Origin: CAIXSC01 sp046349915
GTDB lineage: Bacteria; Planctomycetota; Planctomycetia; Pirellulales; Pirellulaceae
Direction of reading: 5' to 3'
DNA length: 64,000 nucleotides
NCBI GenBank assembly: GCA_046349915.1
Contig: JAXMBL010000004.1
Coordinates: 992,001 to 1,056,000, forward strand
Under the pieces are notes generated by a model. The model saw only the letters and a program-made list of their open reading frames with translations, did no database searches and had not been told where the DNA came from. The position numbers were made by a program, and so were the translations under genes. Positions 1-8,057 of the stretch are shown in pieces; the stretch's first letter is position 1; every line of letters begins with the position of its first letter.

Positions 1-216
1 CAGAACTTGGCTGTTATTGCCCGAAGGGCCGTACAGCTCGAGCGTTTCGTAGGGAAACAGAACTTGCAGCGCATCGTGTGCATAGTGTTCTCGTTCCGCG
101 GCTAACTCAAGTGACTCGAAGACGGCGATCAGCCGATGCAGCGGATTATCGTCGTCGTAGTTTGGTTGACTACCAGGTGCGACGGGGATGACGGTGTCTC
201 GATTGCTGATTTGCAT
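1..216 (-). CDS. Unrecognised protein, N-terminal 72 residues only
   Basis: An ATG at 216 opens a frame that stays open to the left edge, giving the first 72 residues of a longer protein. It begins MQISNRDTVIPVAPG and continues into a charged stretch that looks helical (HRLIAVFESLELAAERE). I recognise no family. The start lies 14 bp after the cupin stop codon on the same strand, so it is probably the fourth gene of the oxidoreductase operon. There is no signal peptide. The frame is supported by position and by continuous coding over exactly 72 codons; function is unknown. Confidence 0.6.
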   Translation of the reverse strand, partial: MQISNRDTVIPVAPGSQPNYDDDNPLHRLIAVFESLELAAEREHYAHDALQVLFPYETLELYGPSGNNSQVL

Positions 217-230
217 GTCGCGGTCTCGCG

Positions 231-1679
231 TCAAACGCTGTGATAGAGGAAAGCAACAAATCTCAGTGGCTTGTCGCCCGTATTGCGGATTCCGTGGATG
301 CCGCCGCTTTTCGTGAAAATGACATTGCCCGGTTTCACAGGAAGCGCCACGCACTCTTTCTCGAACAGTCCGTAAACCGGTCTATTGACCTTGGGGAAAC
401 CAGCGGTCGCGGGATCATCGCCCACGGCCATGTAGGCTTCTCCTTCACCTTCAACTATGTAGTACAGTTCTTCGGAGCCAATGTGTTGGTGAGTGCCTTC
501 CACGGTTCCGACGGGAATCGTGACCTCGTGAAAGAAAACGACCGACCCACCAAACTCTCGCTGGAGCAGCCAACGCATTTCAATCACATTGGCGGACGCA
601 AACTCCGTCGCTGAAACACTCCCGGTCCAGTTGGTCGATTCCGCGGGATTGCGTGGCTTGAATTCTGGATTCGCCGGATTCTCATCCATCATCGCGTTGC
701 GATAGCGGACCGGCGCCACGCTGCGGGCATCGAGATACCATCCCTTCTGAAAACTGACTCGATAGTTTCCCACAGGAATCGTGTTCGCTGCGTTGTTGCT
801 TGGGATAGGCGAGTTGGGAGCTTGGAATGAACGCTCGTTGTTATTGTCCCAGCGTGGATCGTTAATCGGATGACCGAATGGCTGGTTGACGTCATTTTCG
901 CGGAATGCCAGATCCACGATGTTCAAGTCGTTGATGTGCTCGAGCACCGGCGAGAAGGCCCTTACTCGGGTGATCGAGTTCGTTGGCCCCATTTGAGCCA
1001 AGACCTGAAAGTCGTGACGCATCTCGCGCGAAGGAGGTTCCAAGGTCGACCAGACTTCTGCCTGATAAGCGTTGATCCAGGGGCAAAAGTGCAGCTTAAT
1101 CGCCCTGTCCACGGTTCGTTCTTCGAGTTTAGGCGTGCCATCGTCATCCGTGACGATTTCGCCGTGATCGTCTCGCACAGTCACCTTCCCGACGAGCTGC
1201 ACCCAAGCGATCACCTCTTCACGCAAGAAGCGACCGCTTTCCCTGGCCAGCTCCACGAGGCGGCTAGCTCGATACTCGATCCTCAGGACATTGGCGAGTT
1301 TCTTGCCATCCATGAACACTTGTGCCTTGAGAACGCTGGTGTCCAGGACGCTCCGCGCGTCCGAGACGCTGTAGCGATATCTCGGATGGGTTCGACTGGC
1401 GTTGAGGTACTGCGCATGGAAGATGCGATCGGGAAAGAAGACGACCTTGAAGACCTGGTTCTCGGGCGAACTATAGATCTCTTCGAAGCTCAGTTGCGGG
1501 ACCGTTTCCCGAGCAAGTGTTTCCTCGACGGACACCGCTTCAAGCGTTGACACATCGCTGATGGGAAATCGTCGCATCTTCGTCGCGGGAAGCGACGGCT
1601 CCCGCACGAGTTTGCGAAACGATTCTTCCGCGGATGGCGGACGCTGCTGGAAAAAGCCTCGGCTCGGTGGTTGGGTCAT
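231..1679 (-). CDS. Cupin-domain protein of the GMC oxidoreductase operon
   Basis: 482 residues. The last ~110 form a cupin: residues around THQHIGSEELYYIVEGEGEA carry the first motif (two His and a Glu), and VKPGNVIFTKSGGIHGIRNT carries the second (His), so a bound metal ion is likely. The first ~370 residues, which contain several aromatic-rich strands, match nothing I recognise. There is no signal peptide. Its ATG overlaps the GMC stop as ATGA, which implies translational coupling. Family knowledge says cupins act as isomerases, dioxygenases or sugar-binding proteins. A role in handling the product of the neighbouring flavoenzyme is inference. Confidence 0.85.
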   Translation of the reverse strand: MTQPPSRGFFQQRPPSAEESFRKLVREPSLPATKMRRFPISDVSTLEAVSVEETLARETVPQLSFEEIYSSPENQVFKVVFFPDRIFHAQYLNASRTHPRYRYSVSDARSVLDTSVLKAQVFMDGKKLANVLRIEYRASRLVELARESGRFLREEVIAWVQLVGKVTVRDDHGEIVTDDDGTPKLEERTVDRAIKLHFCPWINAYQAEVWSTLEPPSREMRHDFQVLAQMGPTNSITRVRAFSPVLEHINDLNIVDLAFRENDVNQPFGHPINDPRWDNNNERSFQAPNSPIPSNNAANTIPVGNYRVSFQKGWYLDARSVAPVRYRNAMMDENPANPEFKPRNPAESTNWTGSVSATEFASANVIEMRWLLQREFGGSVVFFHEVTIPVGTVEGTHQHIGSEELYYIVEGEGEAYMAVGDDPATAGFPKVNRPVYGLFEKECVALPVKPGNVIFTKSGGIHGIRNTGDKPLRFVAFLYHSV

Positions 1680-3520
1680 GGGAAAAGCCTCGTCTTGAGG
1701 TGGTCTGCCACGCGGAATGAGTTGGCTTGAATGGTGAGCGTGGGATTGGCGCCGCCGGAGGTTGGCATGAACGATCCATCGGTGACGTAGAGGTTGTCGA
1801 ACTCCCAGTGTCGACAGTATGGATCGAGAACCGAGTCGGAGGGGTCATCTCCAAACCGCAAGCCACCCAGAATATGGTTGGCGATGCGAGCTCGTGCGTC
1901 GTTGCCGACGTGACCAAAGCCAGCAACTTTGACTCCACCCGCGACCAGAATGTCTCGGCAGGTTTCCGCCATTTTCTGCATCAGATAATGGTCGTGAGAG
2001 TGCCAATCCTTAATGATGTAAGCCGATTGCCGGTTCCACTTGTCGGTCACTGTGGGATGCAGCTCGATCCGATTGGATTTCATGGGAACTTGATTGGCCA
2101 TGAAGCTGACCGAGAGTCCTTTTTGGAAATTGCCTTCGAGCCACTTTAGGAATCCTTCGCCGGTAATGCTTCGATCGTCGATGAATGACTTCCACATGGT
2201 GTCCATATCTTGAGCGCCATGGGTCCTGCCCAGCGAGATCGGCAATGCCTGATCCGATGTGTTGTTGTAAATGGCTGCGCCTGCCCAAAGGCCATGAGCA
2301 TCGAGAAACTCGCGAGTCCCCGCGAAATCCGTGGCATAGTCACTGTCCAACGAAACTGACTTGTCGCACGGCACGGGAACATCACCCTCGGCGCCGCCAA
2401 AGCAATGAGTCAGGAAGTACTTGCCCACAAGACTTGCGTCGGCATCACGCCCCGCGTGCAGACGCCGGCCAAACTCGGCGTCAATCTGGCCAGAAAGAAG
2501 CAACAATCGAACCGACTCGATGGCGGAGCAAGCGACCACGACCAGCTTTCCTCGCACCTTGCGGTGAAATCCCGAGGGATCGAGCAAATGAACCTGGTCG
2601 ATACGACCATTGGATTGAGTGAGGTGAGTCACGACGCAGTTGGGCCAGAGATGAAGATTCGGGGCCGTAGTTGCGTCGTTCAGAGTCGGGCGAAGCAGCG
2701 ACACATAAGTGTTCGACTTCAATCCCAGTGGATCACCGTACCGATTTACGAAACCGGTCTTGGCAGCCTCAGGATCAAGGTTTCCCGTGGCATCGCGCGG
2801 CACCAATCGACCACTGGACGCGTGATCTTCCGTGATCACGGCCAACGGAGTTCGGTAGGCCCTCATGCCGAGCTGTGTCATGCCGGTCAGGGCGAACTGA
2901 CTGATGGGATTCGGTTGCAGCGGCTTCTGATAGCTGCCAGGATCGCTGAACTTCTTGGACTGGCCCGCTTGTTGCCCATTCAATCCTACGAGACGTTCGG
3001 CTTTGGTGTAGTACGGCTCCAATTCATCGTAAGTGTAAGGCCAATTGCGAGACTCTCGTTCGACATCCCCCGCGGGATCTGCCTGGAGGACTCGTCCCGC
3101 GTTGAAGTCGGCTAGTTTCAGGTCAAGTTCCGTAAACCGCAGCGATACGCCGCCATACAGTTGAGTTCCGCCGCCAACGGCTTGAGCGGTGTAGCCCTCG
3201 ATCGTTGCCTTATCGACTTCCCCGTTCTGTGTTCGTTCGCGATAGACGTGCGGTTCATCGTTCAAGTCAGGTTCGATATGACTGCAGAAAATTGCTTGGC
3301 CACGATTGGCTAGATCCACCGTGAGGCGTTTCTCCGGCCCCGTCGCAAACAATTCGTCACGCTTATAGTCCGACGGCATGCCCGCTGGATCATTTTGTGG
3401 CCGAAGCAAGGGGCCCTTCTCAAGGACGAGAACCTGATATCCGGCTCGAGCCAGTTCGTATGCCACTGGCGACCCACCGGCGCCACTGCCCACGATCACG
3501 ACATCAAAATCTGTTTGCAT
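1676..3520 (-). CDS. GMC-family FAD-dependent oxidoreductase
   Basis: 614 residues from the chosen start. Residues 5-35 hold the dinucleotide-binding fold (DVVIVGSGAGGSPVAYELA) ending in an acidic residue (LEKG) for FAD ribose. The C-terminus has the GMC signature TDGSFMPTSGGANPTLTIQA. These match the gluconate 2-dehydrogenase large subunit/choline dehydrogenase branch, which oxidises sugar or alcohol hydroxyls. An in-frame start at 3580 exists but would overlap the upstream gene by 55 bp. The ATG at 3520 follows that gene's stop by 5 bp and has a GGGGGT purine run 8 bases upstream, so I prefer it. The next gene overlaps by 4 bp. The upstream partner resembles gluconate dehydrogenase subunit 3, so a two-subunit sugar dehydrogenase is the best reading; the substrate is unknown. 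Confidence 0.9.
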   Translation of the reverse strand: MQTDFDVVIVGSGAGGSPVAYELARAGYQVLVLEKGPLLRPQNDPAGMPSDYKRDELFATGPEKRLTVDLANRGQAIFCSHIEPDLNDEPHVYRERTQNGEVDKATIEGYTAQAVGGGTQLYGGVSLRFTELDLKLADFNAGRVLQADPAGDVERESRNWPYTYDELEPYYTKAERLVGLNGQQAGQSKKFSDPGSYQKPLQPNPISQFALTGMTQLGMRAYRTPLAVITEDHASSGRLVPRDATGNLDPEAAKTGFVNRYGDPLGLKSNTYVSLLRPTLNDATTAPNLHLWPNCVVTHLTQSNGRIDQVHLLDPSGFHRKVRGKLVVVACSAIESVRLLLLSGQIDAEFGRRLHAGRDADASLVGKYFLTHCFGGAEGDVPVPCDKSVSLDSDYATDFAGTREFLDAHGLWAGAAIYNNTSDQALPISLGRTHGAQDMDTMWKSFIDDRSITGEGFLKWLEGNFQKGLSVSFMANQVPMKSNRIELHPTVTDKWNRQSAYIIKDWHSHDHYLMQKMAETCRDILVAGGVKVAGFGHVGNDARARIANHILGGLRFGDDPSDSVLDPYCRHWEFDNLYVTDGSFMPTSGGANPTLTIQANSFRVADHLKTRLFP

Positions 3521-3525
3521 TGCGT

Positions 3526-4560
3526 CTACCCCCAATAGGCCTGACTGGTTCCCAATGGTTGTTCGAGACTCTGTTGCCAATCGAAGGGGAATCGGCTCTG
3601 CAAGTAAGCCCAGCCTGACGCAGAGGCATTGCCGCCGTATTTAGGATGCGAGAATGCGCCGGTGAAGGCGTGCCGACGGAGTATATCGAGGAAGAACTGA
3701 GGGCTACCGTAGGCAGCATAGTCCCAGCCTGCGACATTGTTGCTCTTCATTTCCTCCAGCACGGCGTTGTAAACATCTCGCGGCATGTCGAGCGGCTCGA
3801 GCCCAGGCTCCCGCTGCCTCAAGATACGTTCTATTTGCCGCAGGCAGATTCGATAGTCGGTCAGATGGTGGGCTTCTTCACGGGCGAGCACTTTGTCGAT
3901 GTAATTGGCCGCTCCCGCCGAGTCATCGAGTCGGTACGCTCGGCGAATCACGCCGCGACGAGCATCGGCGCTCAATCCATCGTAGTACCACGAAAGAAAG
4001 CGTTGCGCCTCCTTCGTTCTAAAGGGCAGGATATGGTCGCATAATCGTTCGACAATGCCTTGCTCCCAACGCTGAAACACAATTGGTTGCGTACATTCCC
4101 ATGTGAAGAATCGAGACCAAGTAATCCCGTTATCCATGGACTTGCGTTGTGGATTGATCGGGTCGATTGCCACCAACCCGTCCACGATGAACCTGTAGTA
4201 GAAGACTCCCGATTTGGGGACCGTGACGGTAGTGGCCGAGTAACCTGTTGGCTCGCCATTAAAGAGAACTCGCCTCATCTTGAGTGGCGAGTGCAGATTG
4301 GCGAAAGTCCCGACTACGAATGCTTGTACATCGACTCCGGGATCGGACCTATAGACGAAGGTCACGTCATTGAATCGCGATGCTTGATCGTTCGAATGAT
4401 CCGAACAGGTATCAATGATCGGAAATCGCCACGCCTCGCGAATAAGTGCTCTAGCGTCCCCTACTTCGTAATGCCCGAACCCAAAATCGTGTCGGCGATC
4501 TCGATTAAGGCGAGCGAGAAACGCGGTACAGTGGTTGAGGACATATTGATCATCGCGCAT
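3526..4560 (-). CDS. Gluconate 2-dehydrogenase subunit 3-like protein with N-terminal glycogen-binding-like domain
   Basis: 344 residues. The C-terminal half (about 165-344) resembles gluconate 2-dehydrogenase subunit 3: a helical block beginning IVERLCDHILPF and ending with a HPKYGGNASASGWAYL segment, the family's usual ending. The first ~150 residues are different. FVYRSDPGVDVQAFVVGTF followed later by GVFYYRFIVDG resembles a CBM48/AMPK-type immunoglobulin-like domain. Subunit 3 proteins usually carry a Tat signal; none is visible here, so the complex may be cytoplasmic. It is first in the operon and sits just before the GMC subunit. The N-terminal assignment rests on sequence pattern only. 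Confidence 0.75.
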   Translation of the reverse strand: MRDDQYVLNHCTAFLARLNRDRRHDFGFGHYEVGDARALIREAWRFPIIDTCSDHSNDQASRFNDVTFVYRSDPGVDVQAFVVGTFANLHSPLKMRRVLFNGEPTGYSATTVTVPKSGVFYYRFIVDGLVAIDPINPQRKSMDNGITWSRFFTWECTQPIVFQRWEQGIVERLCDHILPFRTKEAQRFLSWYYDGLSADARRGVIRRAYRLDDSAGAANYIDKVLAREEAHHLTDYRICLRQIERILRQREPGLEPLDMPRDVYNAVLEEMKSNNVAGWDYAAYGSPQFFLDILRRHAFTGAFSHPKYGGNASASGWAYLQSRFPFDWQQSLEQPLGTSQAYWG

Positions 4561-5054
4561 CAGTAGCCCCGAGGATTTAAAGGAACTATTTACATGAGTA
4601 ACTGTCGGAAAGTTTCAGGTTTGCGCAAGAGGACATGAACGGCGGTGAGTCGCGGGGAGAGTCGAGCTCACTGAGGCTTTGGCTCGGTCGTCGACCTTCT
4701 TCTCAGTCCAAATGCAGCCCATCTAAATCGAGTTGGACTACCACGAGGAGTCAATCGTCTCAGGGTCGAATCTCATCGAGTGTCTTCAGGCATTTGCGTG
4801 TCGAATGGACGCCGGTTTTCGCCTCGTAACCAGCCAGCAGGTGCTGAACGCAAACGATCCACGATTCAGGTATGTTGGTGGGTCGCGAGCGTCATCACCA
4901 ACACGCTCGATGGTCCCAACAAGTTGTCTGATCGCGTCTCGGGGCCTTTGATGCACTTCGTGCGCTGTTCTACCAGAAAAAAACGGGATTACAATATTAT
5001 CCATAACCGGAATCTATGGAAAATGCGATTAAGAGTTAGAAAGCACCTGAGCCC
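4561..5054. other. Divergent intergenic region with a possible gene remnant
   Basis: 494 bp between two divergent genes, presumably holding promoters for both. Base composition is more AT-rich near 4960-5040, just before the HEAT/LRR gene. A short open stretch at 4733-4951 (plus, TTG start) translates to a protein-like sequence beginning MDYHEESIVSGSNLIECLQ, preceded in frame by a stop. It may be the remnant of a decayed gene. I found no convincing RNA, terminator or repeat. Confidence 0.35.
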
Positions 5055-6734
5055 ATGAGCCGCGAGATGGCTGATAACTCCAAGGGTAGAGTCGATTGGA
5101 ACCAGTTGTCGCATGCATATGGCGCCGCGGGTGATATCCCAGAGAAGATTCGAGCCCTCCAGTCGTCTGATCCTGCAGTCTGGGTTCGAGCGATGGGAGG
5201 TCTCTACGACACGTTGTGCCACCAGATGTGTTCGATCTATCCAGCGACTGCTGCGGCCATTCCGCTCTTGATCGAATTGATCGCCAAGTCCAACGTGAGC
5301 TGTCGTGGAAGAATCGTGCAACTACTGGCCGATATCGCCTTTGTTGCGGGCCAAGAATCAGAGGTGGAGACCGCGTCGGAAGGCGAAGTGAACCAGAATG
5401 TAAACAGCGAGCTCCTGCAAGGGATTGACGTGTTTACGGATCTGCTTGTGGACTCGCTGCCGCAGGTCCGCATTCAAGTGCCTTATTTGCTCGGCTCCAT
5501 TGCTTGGGACGTGAAGAGTCAGAAGGTCATCATTGCGGACATCATGCACCAGATGAAAACGCAGTTCCTCGCTGAGCAGCACTTGCTGGTGAGGGCCAGT
5601 TTCGTATTCGGACTCGCATGCTTTGCTTCTTACGCCACCGACCTTGACAACTGGTTTCTCGAGCGAGTGTCCGATACAGCTGAATCGTCCGCAGTTAGGA
5701 TGGCTGCCGCGCTTAGCTATGCGGAACGCACCACCATATTGCCGACTCTCGTCGAAGAGTTCTTGTTTGCGAACTTAGCAAATCCCGAGGCAACCGATCA
5801 TCTCTTTCAGCCAGAACAGCCTCCCATGGAGACTCGCCATCACCCGATCGGCCGGGCGATGCTCCAGTTTCTTGGCAAGTTTAAGGCGAGTGACGACCGA
5901 GGAAAGCAGGAGGATATGCAGTTTCCTTGGACTACGCGGTGGAAAAGTGGGTGGGTCAGCTTTCGGATCATCGATTTGCTGGTGGATCGCGAAGTCGCTG
6001 ATCGTGAATACTGCCTCCGATCCATGTTGCCTTACCTCGATCGAGCCACTGTGCACACGAGTGATTCGCTGGTGTTGCCGATCGTCAAGTCCGTGTTCAA
6101 AGGGAAGACGCTGACGAAGAATACTCGCCCCGAGGAACTTTCTGATCTAGAAAGTTTAGTTTTGCGGCGAATCTTTGACAATGTTGGCTTGTGGGCGACC
6201 AATGTTGACCAGCGTTTCTTTGGGGTGATTGGGCTGGGAGACCGGCGGTCAGACTGGGCCCGGGTCTTGGGAGCGAATGCTGGTTTCTCGCCGCAGCAGA
6301 TCGTGGAGATTCTCGAACAGCAGATCCACAACCAGCGCTCCACAAGCCCCGCGAGAGTCACGGAAATCCGTCTTTGCCGAGTGGGCTCCGCGGACTTCTT
6401 GCCGTACTTGCGAGCCTATCCCAATCTCGAGACGCTCGACTTCGCTGAAACGGACTTCACGGATAGCGACTTGGAGTCTCTGGCGGAGCTCCGTCAACTT
6501 CGCAACTTGAGACTGAACAATACGCAGATCACGGACGCTGGAGTCGCGCTCTTATCAGATATGAACAACCTTGAGCAGCTTTATCTTGCAGGTACGTTGG
6601 TGTCGGACCGATGTCTTGATTCACTGGCGAAGCTACCCAAGCTGCGATACGTTTACTTACCTCGTACGCAGGTTACTTCTGTCGCCGCAACTCGGTTCAT
6701 GGAAAGCCGACCTGAGTGTAGTTTGAGCTTTTGA
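5055..6734 (+). CDS. HEAT-like repeat protein with C-terminal leucine-rich repeats
   Basis: 559 residues with no signal peptide. Residues 1-~390 are helical pairs typical of HEAT/PBS-lyase-type repeats (for example AAAIPLLIELIAKSN, then a GRIVQLLADIAF segment). Residues ~435-559 are leucine-rich repeats of about 24 residues: LETLDFAETDFTDSDLESL, LRNLRLNNTQITDAGVALL, LEQLYLAGTLVSDRCLDSL. Both are protein-interaction scaffolds; no catalytic motif is visible. ATG at 5055 is the first start; a second in-frame Met lies at residue 5. The 3' end converges with the GNAT gene 52 bp away. Likely a cytoplasmic adaptor of unknown partner. Confidence 0.75.
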   Translation: MSREMADNSKGRVDWNQLSHAYGAAGDIPEKIRALQSSDPAVWVRAMGGLYDTLCHQMCSIYPATAAAIPLLIELIAKSNVSCRGRIVQLLADIAFVAGQESEVETASEGEVNQNVNSELLQGIDVFTDLLVDSLPQVRIQVPYLLGSIAWDVKSQKVIIADIMHQMKTQFLAEQHLLVRASFVFGLACFASYATDLDNWFLERVSDTAESSAVRMAAALSYAERTTILPTLVEEFLFANLANPEATDHLFQPEQPPMETRHHPIGRAMLQFLGKFKASDDRGKQEDMQFPWTTRWKSGWVSFRIIDLLVDREVADREYCLRSMLPYLDRATVHTSDSLVLPIVKSVFKGKTLTKNTRPEELSDLESLVLRRIFDNVGLWATNVDQRFFGVIGLGDRRSDWARVLGANAGFSPQQIVEILEQQIHNQRSTSPARVTEIRLCRVGSADFLPYLRAYPNLETLDFAETDFTDSDLESLAELRQLRNLRLNNTQITDAGVALLSDMNNLEQLYLAGTLVSDRCLDSLAKLPKLRYVYLPRTQVTSVAATRFMESRPECSLSF

Positions 6735-6786
6735 CGTTGCGAGCGCCAAGCATCTTCTGATCACCTCTCGAACATGCACAAGCCGT

Positions 6787-7299
6787 TCACTCTAGTTTCA
6801 TGAAAGGCGGTGAAAACTCCACTCGACCTTCGACGCCATCGAGTACACCCGGCGCCAACTCGAGGGCCATCCACGACTCGCCGCCGCCGAATGGAGGTTC
6901 GATGCATCGAGCGAGTTCGGCCGAGAATCCAAAACGCGGATAGAAATCTGGGTGCCCCAGCACCAGGATCAATTGATAGCCTCGCTGGCTGCAGAGACTC
7001 ACGCCGGTCTGCACCAGTTTGCTGCCGATTTCCTGTCGTTGATGACTTGGCGACACGGCCAATGGCGCCAGCGAGAGCGTCTTCAAGCTTCCTTGATTGG
7101 TCGCAACGATAACTCGACTGAACAAGATATGTCCGACGATTTCCCCGTCGAACTCGGCCACGAGTGACAACTCGACGTAGCCGCTGTCTCGTAGTTCATT
7201 CACGAGGTTGGCTTCCGAATCGCTTGCGAACGCCGACTGATTGACGGTCCAAATTCGGCGTAGGTCGAGTGGGGCTTCCGGGCGAATAATGACGTTCAT
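6787..7299 (-). CDS. GNAT-family N-acetyltransferase, YhbS-like
   Basis: 170 residues, the usual length for a single GNAT domain. The acetyl-CoA-binding region is LAVSPSHQRQEIGSKLVQTG (the Q/R-x-x-G-x-G/A element, here with E in place of the usual G). The segment LVLGHPDFYPRFGF is the hallmark of the YhbS/putative acetyltransferase branch. It transfers acetyl from acetyl-CoA to an amine; the acceptor is unknown. The gene stands alone on the minus strand. A cluster of palindromes begins just before its start codon at 7316. Confidence 0.88.
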   Translation of the reverse strand: MNVIIRPEAPLDLRRIWTVNQSAFASDSEANLVNELRDSGYVELSLVAEFDGEIVGHILFSRVIVATNQGSLKTLSLAPLAVSPSHQRQEIGSKLVQTGVSLCSQRGYQLILVLGHPDFYPRFGFSAELARCIEPPFGGGESWMALELAPGVLDGVEGRVEFSPPFMKLE

Positions 7300-7315
7300 A
7301 GGTCCGGTCCGTGGA

Positions 7316-7480
7316 GCAGGTTTTCAACCTGCCCGCTCGATGGGTTGCGTGAGTGGTGTAGGTTTTCAACCTGCCTGGGCGATTGGTCACCTCGTGGGGC
7401 AGGTTTTCAACCTGCCCTGCCTGACTGGTTCTGTGCGTTGGGCAGGTTTTCAGCCCGCCTGGGCAGGTTGAAAACCTGCC
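7316..7480. repeat. Cluster of five GGCAGGTTTTCAACCTGCC-type palindromes
   Basis: Five copies of a 19-bp interrupted palindrome (8-bp arms, 3-bp loop) lie at 7316-7333, 7360-7375, 7398-7416, 7441-7459 and 7462-7480. The first four read with TTTTC in the middle and the last with GAAAA, so it is inverted. The last two could also pair as one large hairpin. Spacing is about 40 bp for the first four. The cluster fills the gap between the GNAT start and the TspO stop. Confidence 0.85.
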
Positions 7481-7494
7481 CCGCCTCCGGCAAG

Positions 7495-7887
7495 CTAATT
7501 CCACCAAGTGATGCAGAGCTGAAGAATGGTCGCGAGCGACACCCAGACGAAATAGGGGGCTTGAGCAACGGCGATCCATGGATATCGCTTCCTAATGGCC
7601 AGCATCATCCAGAGGATGGTGGCCCACACGATCACGATGTCCACTGCCGCCAGCGGCAGATTCCGGAGCCCGAACTGGATCGGAGTAAAAACCAGATTTG
7701 CCGTCAGATTGATGGCGAAGGGAAGAGCCAGCTTCCAGGGCACTTTCCTCCGGATGGTCTGAACGAACACGAAACCAAACGTCAACAAAATGATCGGATA
7801 GAGAATCTGCCAAATCAGTCCGATCGTCCCTGGTTCCGGCGTCCATGAGGGTTTGACTAACGAGTCATACCATTCTTTCCAACTCAC
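7495..7887 (-). CDS. tspO: TspO/MBR family membrane protein
   Basis: 130 residues from a GTG start. The longer open frame reaches 8157, but its first 90 residues are Arg/Ser-rich and not membrane-like. The GTG at 7887 has AAGGAG at 7896-7901, eight bases upstream. The protein opens with WYDSLVKPSWTPEPGTIG, matching the TspO KPSWTPP segment, then shows about four to five hydrophobic helices including WQILYPIILLTFGFVFV and ending QLCITWW. TspO homologues bind tetrapyrroles or steroids in the inner membrane and influence porphyrin efflux and stress responses. The length is slightly below the usual ~150-160 residues. It is divergent from the Kelch-like gene. Confidence 0.85.
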   Translation of the reverse strand: MSWKEWYDSLVKPSWTPEPGTIGLIWQILYPIILLTFGFVFVQTIRRKVPWKLALPFAINLTANLVFTPIQFGLRNLPLAAVDIVIVWATILWMMLAIRKRYPWIAVAQAPYFVWVSLATILQLCITWWN

Positions 7888-8057
7888 TCCCTGCTCTCCT
7901 TCCGTATTTCTGCCTTTCTCGCGAACTCTCGCGATTCTCGCGAGTGTCTTGTGCTGTGTCGAGTGGCTATGATCCTGCGATGGGGCGAGAGAAAAGTGCC
8001 CGAGTGTTCGTCGCCATGCAGCCTCAGTCCACCAAGATAGTCGCCAGGAGTCTCGCG

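Noticed and set aside
4635..4829. Small plus-strand open frame upstream of the HEAT/LRR gene
   Set aside because: Ser/Arg-rich composition, no ribosome site, and it overlaps the frame at 4733-4951 that looks more protein-like.
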